From Sporolactobacillus sp. CQH2019 (GTDB lineage: Bacteria > Bacillota > Bacilli > Bacillales > Sporolactobacillaceae): DNA of 64,000 nucleotides. How positions within the stretch are numbered: position 1 is the stretch's first letter; each line of letters starts with the position of its first letter. The notes beneath the pieces are model-generated. The model did not search any database, was not told where the DNA came from, and was given only the letters and a program-made list of their open reading frames with translations. Shown piece by piece: positions 7,572 through 17,177 of this stretch. The stretch is from positions 51,594 through 115,593 of the forward strand of contig NZ_JARAJZ010000003.1 in NCBI RefSeq assembly GCF_028765345.1, in the 5' to 3' direction. The translations under genes were made by a program, and so were the position numbers.

Positions 7572-8419
7572 ATAGAAAATATTTCGTAAAAGAAAGTGTA
7601 AACGGTGCCAATAGAAACTGCCGATCACGTGAAATCCGGGGAAACTGCGCCTTTGTTCCGGAAACCGTCGGCGGCAGTGTTTTAGCTGTTGCAATCAAAG
7701 AGTTTTATCTAGTATCGGAGCGGTTTTTTCAGGCCGCTCCGATTTTTGCCGTAAGTAAGACGGATAAACTTCATTCTAAGAAAAGCTTGGCTGTCCTGAA
7801 GTTCAATAACGAATCAACAACTGAAGATCATCGCCCTGCCTAAATTAAGTGGTCCGTGCCTTCACTTTCCTGAGAATTTCGGGATTTCATAGTTCGGACA
7901 AATGTGCCGCTGCTCAGTCGAGCTGTCAGGGATCCGTTCAGTCGCTTTGTTCAGAGGCTTCCCGGAAATGAGGGTGCAGGGGTGGAGAAGAGTGTCCGTC
8001 AATATTGGGTATCGACATCATTTTACTTTTTTCGGCCAGATGAAAAAATCTTTTACAATAATGCGAGTCTGTGATTCGTAAAAAAAAGAGCCTTTTCCCG
8101 GTGGCTCGTACCATTCATTAGAAATTTAAAAGACGCAAATGAACCGGACGGCATGTGAATTTAAAAAGAAAATGAGAGTGATAAAATAAGGAAACAGGGG
8201 GTTTCGACTGACCGGATACACACGGCCCCCATCTTCAAGTCTGGTTTCAACCGGCTGGATGCTCGCGGCTTTTGCTGAGCCTTCGCTTCTATATTGCCGC
8301 CGCAATCGCTGCAGCCGGACACTCACGGCCCTCACGCCGCCTTAAAGGGTCCGCATCTTCGGTTTCGATGGCAAATGTTTGAATACACGCGGCTTTTTTA
8401 AATCCTGCAACGAAAAGTG
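7572..8419. other. Long intergenic region
   Basis: It contains a terminator (7714-7747) and a small GAGCC/GGCTC inverted repeat near 8087-8107. Short similar words (CACGGCCC, CGCGGCTTTT) recur between 8220 and 8400. I see no supported gene. Confidence 0.5.
7714..7747 (+). terminator. Rho-independent terminator after the MFS gene
   Basis: ATCGGAGCGG (7714-7723) pairs with CCGCTCCGAT (7734-7743) across a 10-base loop and is followed by a T-run. Confidence 0.82.
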
Positions 8420-10918
8420 ATGAAGCAATCGATGGACAATCAACCTGAAAGCATTGATATATACGGAGCCCGCACAAACAATCTGAAGAATATCTCACTG
8501 CATGTACCGCTGAGAAAGCTGGTGACGATTGCCGGCGTCTCCGGATCGGGGAAGTCGTCGCTTGCGATGGGGGTGCTTTATGCCGAGGGAAGCCGGCGTT
8601 ATCTGGAAGGCCTGTCTGCGTTTACAAGACGGAAAATTCATCAGGCGGAACGGCCGGCAGTTGAACGAATCGACTTCCTGCCGCCGGCACTTGCGCTGCG
8701 GCAGCGTCCGCCGATTCCCGGCCGGCGCAGTACGGTCGGGACGATCACCGAGATTTACAATCTGCTGAGGCTGATTTTTTCCCGGATCGGGACACATCGC
8801 TGTCCGAACGGTCATCAAGTGCCGCCGGTATTAGAGTCGATTCTCAGAGAAGAAGTGATTTGTCCGGTATGCGGGGTCCGCTTTACGCTTCCGAGCGCGG
8901 AATCTTTTTCATTCAATTCGGCGCTCGGCGCGTGTCCCGTATGCGGCGGATTGGGTGAACGGTCCGAAGTGGACCGCTCGCTCGTCGTTCCGGATCCGGA
9001 ACGCACGCTGCAACAGGGGGCGGTTGCTTCCTGGCGTGCCGCCGGCCGCGGCTATCTTGTCAGAATAGCGGCTCAGCTCGGTGTGCGGACGAATGTTCCC
9101 TGGAAAGATCTGTCGGAAAAAGAGCGGAAGATCGTCCTTGACGGCAAAAGGACGAAACGGCCGCTGATTTTTCACAACCGGGAAACGGGTGATGAATATC
9201 CGATCACCTTTGTCTATGATAATGCTGTCGATGCAGTCAGACAGGCGCTGGCGAACGATAAACATCAAATCAGATATGCAAGAATGAAGAAATTCCTCAC
9301 TGTTCGGCCGTGCGATGTTTGCGGCGGGACGCGTCTGCGCCCGGAAGCGCTCAGAACCACACTATCCGGGAAAAACATTGCCGAGGCGTCGGCTCTTTCC
9401 CTGCTTGAGATGGATCGGTTTGCAGAGGAGGTGCCCGAAAGCGTCCCTGTCTCCGTGCAATCCGTTGCCGCCCGGCTGACGGACAAATTGCGCCATGAGA
9501 TTGCCCCGCTGCTGGAGCTGGGCGTCGGCTACCTGACTCTGGATCGGTCCGGAGCGACGCTGTCGACGGGAGAACGGCAGCGGCTCGAACTGACGGAAAC
9601 GGCGGCAGCCCGTTCGACAGGTATTCTTTACATTCTGGACGAACCGTCTATCGGCCTTCATCCGGCCAATGTTGTCGGCCTGCAGAAGATCATGCACCGT
9701 ATGGTAGAGAACGGGAACAGCCTGGTCGTTGTTGATCACAATATGGAAATTATACGCGATTCGGATTATGTCATAGAAATGGGTCCGGGAGCGGGAGAAG
9801 ACGGAGGGGCTTTAGTCGCCTCAGGAACGCCTGATCAACTTGCGGCGAATGCCGCTTCATTGACGGGGGCCTATCTGTCCGGGAAACGATCGGTCCGCGC
9901 CCGCCGGCCCCTTCCGCTCGATAAAGAAAATTTCTTAGCCATTTCGGGTGTGAACCTTCATAATCTGCATGATGTTTCGGCAAGGTTTCCGTTGAATCGG
10001 ATGACTGCCGTGACCGGCGTTTCCGGAGCGGGAAAAACGGCGCTTGTTTTGGAGAGCCTGGTGCCGGCTGTCCGATCGGCTTTATCAGGCAGGAATCTGC
10101 CGGATTGTATCGGCCGGCTGTCGGGCTGGGAGAAAATCAGGCGTGTGCTGACGGTGGATTCGACTCCGATCGGACGCAACTCGCGTTCAACGCCCGCCAC
10201 GTATACGGGGCTGTTTGACGACATCAGATCTCTCTTTGCTTCGACTGCCGCCGCCCTCCGGCGAGGCTGGGCGGCCAGCCGGTTTTCGTTCAATGTAGCG
10301 GGCGGACGCTGCGATGCGTGTGAGGGACGGGGCGAAATGTCGCTTGATATGCAGTATCTTCCGGAGGAACGGGTGCAGTGTCCGCAATGCGGAGGCACAC
10401 GCTACAAAAAAGAGACACTGGAAGTGGCATATAAAGAGAAATCGATTGCGGATGTCCTGCGGATGAATGTCGATGAGGCACTTGCCTTTTTTGCGGATGT
10501 TCCCGCCCTTGCCTCCGGACTGAAAATGCTTCATGATGTCGGCCTCGGCTATCTGCGCCTTGGGGAACCCACTCCCGGATTGTCCGGGGGTGAGGCTCAG
10601 CGGATCAAGCTTGCGGGGGAGCTGCGGCACAGCCGCCCGGATACACTCTATGTGCTTGATGAGCCGAGCACCGGTCTTCATCCGAAGGACGTAGAGACTT
10701 TGCTCGGCGTGCTTAACCGGCTGCTGTCGAACGGGTCCACGATTTTGTTTATCGATCATGATCCGGATATGATCGCGAGCGCCGATTATGTCATTGACAT
10801 CGGTCCCGGCGGCGGTCCGGACGGCGGGGAAATTATCGCCGCCGGCACGCCTGCTCAGATAGCAGCCCATCCGAAAAGTATGACCGGAAAGTTTTTAGCG
10901 GGACATGGGTCGATATAA
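8420..10918 (+). CDS. UvrA-like excinuclease subunit A paralogue (short form)
   Basis: The 832-residue protein has two ABC ATPase halves. Half 1 has Walker A GVSGSGKSS (about 39-47) and Walker B ILDEPSIGLHP. Half 2 has Walker A GVSGAGKTA (about 534), signature LSGGEAQR (about 720) and Walker B VLDEPSTGLHP. Zinc modules are visible as CPVCG, CDVCGG and CDACEGRGE...CPQCGG pairs. It is over 100 residues shorter than housekeeping UvrA, as in UvrA2-type paralogues that are linked to drug or DNA-damage tolerance and need not bind UvrB. The first signature reads LSTGERQ instead of LSGGERQ, which may lower the activity of one site. The start (8417, 8420 or 8432) is uncertain because no strong ribosome-binding site is visible. 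Confidence 0.85.
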   Translation: MKQSMDNQPESIDIYGARTNNLKNISLHVPLRKLVTIAGVSGSGKSSLAMGVLYAEGSRRYLEGLSAFTRRKIHQAERPAVERIDFLPPALALRQRPPIPGRRSTVGTITEIYNLLRLIFSRIGTHRCPNGHQVPPVLESILREEVICPVCGVRFTLPSAESFSFNSALGACPVCGGLGERSEVDRSLVVPDPERTLQQGAVASWRAAGRGYLVRIAAQLGVRTNVPWKDLSEKERKIVLDGKRTKRPLIFHNRETGDEYPITFVYDNAVDAVRQALANDKHQIRYARMKKFLTVRPCDVCGGTRLRPEALRTTLSGKNIAEASALSLLEMDRFAEEVPESVPVSVQSVAARLTDKLRHEIAPLLELGVGYLTLDRSGATLSTGERQRLELTETAAARSTGILYILDEPSIGLHPANVVGLQKIMHRMVENGNSLVVVDHNMEIIRDSDYVIEMGPGAGEDGGALVASGTPDQLAANAASLTGAYLSGKRSVRARRPLPLDKENFLAISGVNLHNLHDVSARFPLNRMTAVTGVSGAGKTALVLESLVPAVRSALSGRNLPDCIGRLSGWEKIRRVLTVDSTPIGRNSRSTPATYTGLFDDIRSLFASTAAALRRGWAASRFSFNVAGGRCDACEGRGEMSLDMQYLPEERVQCPQCGGTRYKKETLEVAYKEKSIADVLRMNVDEALAFFADVPALASGLKMLHDVGLGYLRLGEPTPGLSGGEAQRIKLAGELRHSRPDTLYVLDEPSTGLHPKDVETLLGVLNRLLSNGSTILFIDHDPDMIASADYVIDIGPGGGPDGGEIIAAGTPAQIAAHPKSMTGKFLAGHGSI

Positions 10919-10927
10919 ACGGCGCAT

Positions 10928-11863
10928 TCATGCCATCTCAGGCACATATTCCTTGAGAAAGCGGTCGAGCACTTTCTCATAAGCTTCCGGATTATCCGAA
11001 TAGGAGCAGGCGTGGCCGCCGTTTTCAGCGATGAACAGCTGCTTCTTATCTGCTTTGGCCTGATAGAGTTTCTCGGTCATTCCGGCCGGTATGAACGGGT
11101 CATTTTTACTGTGGATAAAGAGAACGGGATGCTTAATATTCGGCACGCCGAGAAGCGGCGAAACGCGGCTCAGGCTGTAGCCGTCCCGGAGCCTCAGGAA
11201 CAGTGCAGTGACAGGCAGAATCGGCCATTCAGGCAGATGATAGTCGTTTTTCAGCAGATAGCGAAGCTCATCGGTAAAATCGGAAAAAGGGCAGTCGGCA
11301 ATATAAAAATCGGCGCTGTCCTCCACAAGGCCGGCGTACTGAAGCAATGTTGCCGCCCCCATTGATTCGCCGTGAATGCCGAGCAGAATGTCTTCGCCGA
11401 ACCGCTGATGGACCCAGCGGACAACTGCGGCAAGGTCGTCTTTTTCATAATAGCCGTAGCTGCTGGTCCTGCCGCCTGTCCGGCCGTGGCGGCGTTCATC
11501 ATAGAGGACAACGTTGAAACCGCGGTTGAGAAACAGTTTGGCGTACTTGATGGAAGTCAGCAGGCTGACGGTCACCCCGTGGCAGAAAATCATGAATTTT
11601 TTTGAACCTGAAGGATAGGCGGGGATATAATAGCCGTGAATGCGATAGCCGAACGGCGATTCAAACGAAATGACTTCCTTGTTCTGAGCTTCGAAGTCGC
11701 GCATAGAAAAAAAGCGGTGCGTTTTTGTTTCCGACTCGATAATTTTTTCTTCCGTACTTTTTTTGTAGTACATAATTTTGTTTGATAAATATACACCGAC
11801 GGCGGCCAGTGCTCCGGCAGCGCCCGCCGTTGAAGTTAATAAAAATTTGGCTGCAGGCTTCAT
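10928..11863 (-). CDS. Membrane-anchored alpha/beta hydrolase (YqkD-like)
   Basis: The 311-residue protein starts with a hydrophobic anchor (about residues 5-30) followed by an alpha/beta hydrolase domain. The nucleophile elbow GESMG has Ser at about 167; the acid is probably Asp255 (HSKNDPF) and the base His284 (GGHACS). The start at 11863 is preferred because GGAGG lies 7 bases before it; a longer frame to 11884 lacks this. Relatives such as B. subtilis YqkD are serine esterases or lipases of unknown substrate. It converges on the UvrA-like gene with only 9 bases between the stops. Confidence 0.8.
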   Translation of the reverse strand: MKPAAKFLLTSTAGAAGALAAVGVYLSNKIMYYKKSTEEKIIESETKTHRFFSMRDFEAQNKEVISFESPFGYRIHGYYIPAYPSGSKKFMIFCHGVTVSLLTSIKYAKLFLNRGFNVVLYDERRHGRTGGRTSSYGYYEKDDLAAVVRWVHQRFGEDILLGIHGESMGAATLLQYAGLVEDSADFYIADCPFSDFTDELRYLLKNDYHLPEWPILPVTALFLRLRDGYSLSRVSPLLGVPNIKHPVLFIHSKNDPFIPAGMTEKLYQAKADKKQLFIAENGGHACSYSDNPEAYEKVLDRFLKEYVPEMA

Positions 11864-12107
11864 TTGTATTCCTCCGATGTGCACTTTTTTTATCTACTGA
11901 TATTTTGCGGTAGAAAACAGCTATTCTTTAACTTGTAAAATGATTCGGGACCATGTACATGCATGACAATAACATCTTCCGTATCATAGAAGTCAAATTG
12001 AGGTCGCGGTCTATTTTAATGCTGTTTATGAAAAAATCTGCCGGTCGGAAGTTTCATTGCATTGATCAATATAATGTTCGACGCTTTGTATCAGGGAGGG
12101 GAGTCAT

Positions 12108-14105
12108 ATGAAAAAACAGCTCAACTTTTATTACGGCGGGGATTATAATCCGGAGCAATGGGATGAATCGGTATGGCGAGAAGATATGCGCCTGATGAAG
12201 AAAGCCGGTGTCAATTACGTCAGCGTGAATATTTTCAGCTGGGCGCTCTTGCAGCCGGATGAGGACATCTATGACTTCAGCACGCTGGATAAAATCATGG
12301 ATATGCTGGCAGACAATCATATCGCCGCCGATCTGGCTACCGCTACAGCAGCGCCGCCGGCATGGCTGGCCCGGAAATATCCGCAGTCGCTTCCGGTTGA
12401 CATCAACGGTGTGCATCTGCTGCCGGGGTCGCGCCAGCATTATTGCCCGAACAGCCGCGATTACAGGCGGCTGGCCCGGGCACTCGTCGATCAGATTGCG
12501 CGGCGCTACCGCGACCATCCCGCACTTGCGATGTGGCACGTTAATAATGAGTTCGGCTGCCATGTTTTTGAATGCTACTGCGGCACATGCCGTGCGGCCT
12601 TTCGGACCTGGCTGCGGGAAAAGTATCGGTCGATTGCTGCCTTAAACAGAAGCTGGTCGACCGATTTCTGGAGCCAGCGCTATTATGACTGGGAAGAGAT
12701 TAACCTTCCCGGGAAAATGCCGACGCATCATAATCCCAACCAGCAGCTGGATTACAGACGTTTTATGAATGATTCTATCTTAAGTCTCTTCAAGGCAGAG
12801 CGCGATGTCATCAGACAATATACACCGCAGATTCCGGTGATGACGAATCTGATGGGGCTGCACAAACCGGTTAACGGATTTAAATGGGCGAAGGAAATGG
12901 ATCTGGTGACGTGGGATGCTTATCCCGATCCTTATGAAGAGACTCCCTACCTGCATTTCATGGCCCACGACCTGACAAGAAGCTTGAAAAAGCAGCCCTT
13001 CCTGCTGATGGAGCAGGCACCGGGCGCGGTCAACTGGCGCGGGCAGAACGCGGTCAAGACGCCGGGACAGATGCGTCTCTGGAGCTATGAAGCGGTTGCT
13101 CACGGTGCGGACGGGATCATGTTCTTTCAATGGCGCGCTTCTCAGGGCGGCGCGGAAAAGTTTCACAGCGGCATGGTGCCGCACTCCAATGATCAGAACA
13201 GCCGTGTTTTCCGGGAAATTGTTGAACTGGGCCAGGAATTGAAAAAATGCAGAGAACTTGTGGGAACGAAATTCCGCGCCGAAGCGGCCATTGTTTTTGA
13301 CTGGGAAAACTGGTGGGCACTTGAACTGGATTCTAAACCTTCTAATCTGGTAAAATACCCCGATCAGCTGATCGATTACTACCGCGTGCTGCATCAGCTG
13401 AATATCGCCGTTGACTTTATTTCTCCGGATGAAGACCTGAAACACTATAAAATTGTCTTCGCACCGGCAAGTTATCAGGTCTCCCGGACTTTTGGCGATC
13501 GTGTCAGGGATTTTGTGCAGAGCGGCGGGACCTTTGTGACTAATTTCTTCAGCGGTATCGTCGATAAAGAGGACCGGATTTATCTCGGCGGCTATCCGGG
13601 TGCCTATAAAGATGCACTGGGTATCTACGTGGAGGAGTTTGCTCCGATGAAGAAAGGGCAGAGCCATCGGATCGCGACACCGTGGGGCGACGCGGCGATT
13701 CGGATCTGGGAAGAAGTGATTCATTTAAAAGAGGCCCAGGTGCTTGCCCGTTTTAAAGAAGGCTATCTGGCGGGGATGCCGGCCGTGACGGAACATGTCT
13801 ACGGCAACGGACGTGCTTTTTATGTCGGCACCGATCCCGAAGAAGCCTATTTAAAAAAGCTGATCCGCGGCATTGTTGCAGATGTTCGGCTGGCGCCGCC
13901 GATGGCTGTTCCCGAAGGCGTGGAAGTAACAGTCAGGGAAAGTAAAACAGCAGGATATTATTTTATTCTTAACCATACGGATCAGGAAAAGCGGTTTGTG
14001 CTTGAAGGAGAATATGAAGATCTGCTGACAGGAACTCGCGAAAAACAGCTGATAACGCTGGCCGCGAGAGACGTAAAAGTTTTAAAAGAAACGTTCAATC
14101 CGTAA
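12108..14105 (+). CDS. Beta-galactosidase, glycoside hydrolase family 42
   Basis: The 665-residue protein has the GH42 catalytic barrel. The acid/base is Glu148 in HVNNEFG and the nucleophile is Glu at about 302 in LLMEQAPG. A cysteine cluster just after the acid/base (CYCGTC) is the zinc-type site of many GH42 enzymes. A trimerization domain and a small C-terminal beta domain follow. It has no signal peptide, so it should act on imported galactosides or galacto-oligosaccharides in the cytoplasm. A strong ribosome-binding site (GGGAGGGGAG) precedes ATG 12108. No galactoside transporter or regulator is adjacent. Confidence 0.93.
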   Translation: MKKQLNFYYGGDYNPEQWDESVWREDMRLMKKAGVNYVSVNIFSWALLQPDEDIYDFSTLDKIMDMLADNHIAADLATATAAPPAWLARKYPQSLPVDINGVHLLPGSRQHYCPNSRDYRRLARALVDQIARRYRDHPALAMWHVNNEFGCHVFECYCGTCRAAFRTWLREKYRSIAALNRSWSTDFWSQRYYDWEEINLPGKMPTHHNPNQQLDYRRFMNDSILSLFKAERDVIRQYTPQIPVMTNLMGLHKPVNGFKWAKEMDLVTWDAYPDPYEETPYLHFMAHDLTRSLKKQPFLLMEQAPGAVNWRGQNAVKTPGQMRLWSYEAVAHGADGIMFFQWRASQGGAEKFHSGMVPHSNDQNSRVFREIVELGQELKKCRELVGTKFRAEAAIVFDWENWWALELDSKPSNLVKYPDQLIDYYRVLHQLNIAVDFISPDEDLKHYKIVFAPASYQVSRTFGDRVRDFVQSGGTFVTNFFSGIVDKEDRIYLGGYPGAYKDALGIYVEEFAPMKKGQSHRIATPWGDAAIRIWEEVIHLKEAQVLARFKEGYLAGMPAVTEHVYGNGRAFYVGTDPEEAYLKKLIRGIVADVRLAPPMAVPEGVEVTVRESKTAGYYFILNHTDQEKRFVLEGEYEDLLTGTREKQLITLAARDVKVLKETFNP

Positions 14106-14885
14106 TCTGCGGGACCGGCGTATCCCGCCGTTTATGCGGATCTGAAACAAACGAGTCATGAATCCGCTGAAATAGCTGTTATAAAGTTTGCCTAAATAGT
14201 GGACACGTCAAAATGGGATATGGGATTTCGTATGATTAATCGATCTAAACAAGGGCGTGTTCAAACATAGCATACAATCGGGAGTATGCCGAAAAACCGG
14301 TGGCGGAAGACGGGTCCCAATGTTCTTCTGTAAAACGGGTATGAATACGACAAAAATGCGGCATTTTATAAGGCCGACTGAATGTGTGCGCGCAGGCTCT
14401 AATGCCTGCACACACCCTGTACAGTGTTCCCGCTCCCTGCCTGATTTTTGACTGGGCCAATCCAAAAGCAGCCCTTTTCAGGCCGGATTCCCGAAAAATT
14501 ATAACAAGGTGACCCGCATCAACAAGGTCTCCGAGCTAAACTCCTCCTGCTTTGTTGGTACAGTACAGTTGCTATTGCTTAAAAAATGCCTCAACATCAG
14601 GATTTTTCATGACTTTGGTATAAAAACACAGAAATGCAGGTTTCAGGCCTTTTAAGACGTAAAAAATGATCGCGCAGCCATGTGAAAACATTTTCCGATG
14701 ATCATTAAAAAAATCCTGTATCATTTTTACAGAATTTTTCCAGGGGCTTCTGACACTGAATCTCTTCGGGGCGTTGTCACGGGATACCATATTGATTATC
14801 CTCCGGCCTCCATGTCATAATAGGACTAATAGGGTACTGCCTGTATAATGGTATAGGTATTGGATAGGGAGAGGAAGAGGTCAAT
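14106..14885. other. Long intergenic region, no supported gene
   Basis: A GCGGGA/TCCCGC hairpin without a T-run follows the beta-galactosidase stop (14108-14127). A 72-codon minus-strand frame at 14572-14790 is unlike any family I recognise. TATAAT near 14852 may belong to the manC promoter. The rest shows no clear signal. Confidence 0.5.
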
Positions 14886-16262
14886 ATGCGTTTGGTACTT
14901 TTATCCGGCGGATCGGGAAAACGGCTGTGGCCATTGTCCAACGATGCGCGTTCTAAACAATTTCTAAGGGTACTTGAAAATCATCAGGAGCGTTTGTCGT
15001 CCATGGTTCAGCGGGTCTACGGACAGCTTTGCGAAGTCGGGCTTGCCGGTTCAACCGTGATTGCAACGGGCCGGAGCCAGGTGGAGATGCTTCAGAATCA
15101 GCTTGGCCGGGATGTACCGCTGATTGTCGAGCCTGAGAGGCGGGATACGTTCCCGGCCATCGCCCTCGCTGCTTCATATCTGTATACACGTACGGGAGCA
15201 AGCCTTGACGATGTGGTGGCGGTACTGCCGGTCGATCCTTATGTGGATACGGCGTTTTTCAGACGGATTCAGGATCTGGAAAAGCTGCTTGACCGTACAA
15301 ATGCCGATTTGGCGCTGATGGGGGTTAAACCGACCTACCCATCGGAAAAGTACGGATACATCGTGCCTGTAAAGAAGGAAAATCACGACTATATACAGGT
15401 TGATCATTTTACGGAAAAGCCGGAAGAAGAACAGGCCCGAAAGCTGATCGCCGAGTCTGCTCTGTGGAACTGCGGTGTATTTGCCTTCAAACTCGATTAT
15501 ATGATCTCAAAACTTGCAGCCCTGAACCTGCCCGTTCACTATGATGAGCTGCTGAAACAATTTAACAGGCTGCCGAAAATCAGCTTCGATTATGCCGTCG
15601 TGGAAAAAGCGAAGAATATTGTTGCCCTGCCGTATGACGGATTCTGGAAAGACCTGGGTACCTGGAGTACGCTGACCGAAGAGATGGCGACGAATCAGAT
15701 CGGCAAGGGGATTATCAGCCAAGATTCGGAGAACACGCACCTGATCAATGAACTGGATCTTCCGGTCACGGTACTCGGCATTTCCAATGCGGTTGTCGCC
15801 GTCAGCCCGGACGGGATTCTTGTTTCGGACAAAGAGCAGAGCCCGAGGATCAAAGAGGTTATGAAAGGATTCGACCAGCGGCCGATGTATGAGGAACGGC
15901 ACTGGGGTTCATACAGGGTGCTGGATTATACAAGCTATGAAAAAGACGAAGAGGAAGTACTGACGAAAAAAATCAAGATCAAGCCAGGGGAAAACATCAG
16001 TTATCACTGCCATCACATGCGCCAGGAAGTCTGGACGGTTGTGAAGGGGTGCGGGCAGTATGCGGCGAACGGCGTTATTCGTCCGATCAAGCCGGGGGAT
16101 GTTGTGATCGTCCCCGCTGAAACAATGCACGCGATCAAAGCGGATGATCCGATGGAGCTGATCGAGGTTCAGATAGGCAGTCAGCTGATCGAAGAAGATA
16201 TCAAGCGAAAATATATGAAGTGGGAAGAAATTGTGGAAAACTGTTCCTTCATCAGAAGCTGA
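14886..16262 (+). CDS. manC: Mannose-1-phosphate guanylyltransferase / mannose-6-phosphate isomerase (type II, bifunctional)
   Basis: The 458-residue protein begins with the nucleotidyltransferase motif GGSGKRLWPLS (8-18), has FTEKP near residue 131, and ends in a cupin domain with metal-ligand motif HCHHMRQE near 372. The first half makes GDP-mannose from mannose 1-phosphate and GTP; the cupin is the type II phosphomannose isomerase. GDP-mannose would feed mannosylated surface polysaccharide or glycolipid. GGAGAGGAAGAGG precedes ATG 14886. No capsule genes are adjacent, and a separate class I ManA is encoded at 38.8 kb. Confidence 0.9.
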   Translation: MRLVLLSGGSGKRLWPLSNDARSKQFLRVLENHQERLSSMVQRVYGQLCEVGLAGSTVIATGRSQVEMLQNQLGRDVPLIVEPERRDTFPAIALAASYLYTRTGASLDDVVAVLPVDPYVDTAFFRRIQDLEKLLDRTNADLALMGVKPTYPSEKYGYIVPVKKENHDYIQVDHFTEKPEEEQARKLIAESALWNCGVFAFKLDYMISKLAALNLPVHYDELLKQFNRLPKISFDYAVVEKAKNIVALPYDGFWKDLGTWSTLTEEMATNQIGKGIISQDSENTHLINELDLPVTVLGISNAVVAVSPDGILVSDKEQSPRIKEVMKGFDQRPMYEERHWGSYRVLDYTSYEKDEEEVLTKKIKIKPGENISYHCHHMRQEVWTVVKGCGQYAANGVIRPIKPGDVVIVPAETMHAIKADDPMELIEVQIGSQLIEEDIKRKYMKWEEIVENCSFIRS

Positions 16263-16302
16263 GCCGGCGGACGATTGGAAGGAACAATGATCGAGAAGAG
16301 AG

Positions 16303-16337
16303 AAAGCGCTGCATGATCCGGTTGCAGCGCTTTTTGT
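16303..16337 (+). terminator. Rho-independent terminator after manC
   Basis: AAAGCGCTGCA (16303-16313) pairs with TGCAGCGCTTT (from 16323), followed by T residues. Confidence 0.85.
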
Positions 16338-16699
16338 TTTACGCGCCCGGGATTGACGGCCGCTTTGCTTGACGGCGAAAATTTGCTGCGGGCCGTGCAG
16401 CAGAGACTGTAAGCCGTGCTGCCCAGGGTAACTGCCGGCGGGTCTAAAACGGCGGGTTGCGCGATCAATTGCCGCTCAGCGGGAAAAGTCCATCTGCCGG
16501 GGCGATAGCACTTTTGGGAGGATGATCGGCCGCCGGCAGAGAGTAAAGGAGAACTTTTACTTTAAAAAGGCGCTTTCGCTTGGAGCGATGCGGTCACGGC
16601 GGGCGATCGTTCGGTAAAACAACGCCCCCCGGTCGAATCTACTGCTGAACGACATTTCTCGCGGCTTTATCGGCCGTTGCCGGAATTCAAAGTTAGGGC

Positions 16700-16990
16700 T
16701 TCTACCGGCCGAATATGGGCTTTTACCGGCGGGAATTGCAGGTTTACCGGCCGAATATGGGCTTTTACGGCGGGAATTGCGGCTCTACCGGCGAGATTTG
16801 CAGGTTTACCGGCCAAATATGGGGTTCTACCGGCGGGATTCGCGGGTCTACCAGCCGAATATGGACTTTTACCGACGGGATTCGCGAGTCTATCGGCCAA
16901 GTTCGCTTTAACGGTCGTTGGGCCAAGTTTATCGGTCGTCGTCGAAGTTTTATCGACCGTCGCCGCGCTTTATCGGCTGTTAAGCTGTTG
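16700..16990. repeat. Tandem array 1: about 13 degenerate 21-bp units
   Basis: Units of 20-21 bp begin with TTYTACCGGC or KTTTACCGGC. Two types alternate (endings like ATATGGGC and AATTGCAG), giving a 42-bp super-period in the left part. The last units change to TTTATCGGTCG and TTTATCGACCG, the complement of the CCGATAAA core of array 3. It lies between manC and pepV, which point the same way. It has no CRISPR-like spacers. Confidence 0.85.
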
Positions 16991-17177
16991 ATCGTTGCCG
17001 TGGGTCCTGGATAAATCGGCACGGTTTCATTCACTTTTGCCCAGGGGTGTCGGCTGACGCTTCACATATCTTTCACAGGCTTTACCGGGATCGGCGCTTT
17101 CCTCTGATAAAATTTTTGTGCTAGAATGTTTCTATATCAGGAAATATCGTAAATTTTTGCTAAAGGATGCGTTAATC

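Larger units (their letters stand above)
16263..17177. other. Long intergenic region with terminator and tandem array 1
   Basis: It contains the manC terminator (16303-16337) and a 21-bp tandem array (16700-16990). The open frames that run through the array on both strands follow from its 21-base period and are not genes. Confidence 0.7.

Noticed and set aside
14572-14790. 72-codon minus-strand frame
   Set aside because: No ribosome-binding site seen and no family recognised. It could be a mobile-element remnant, but nothing supports that.
16667-17034. Four overlapping frames in array 1
   Set aside because: Same cause: stop-free 21-base period. Glycine- and proline-rich translations with no start signals.
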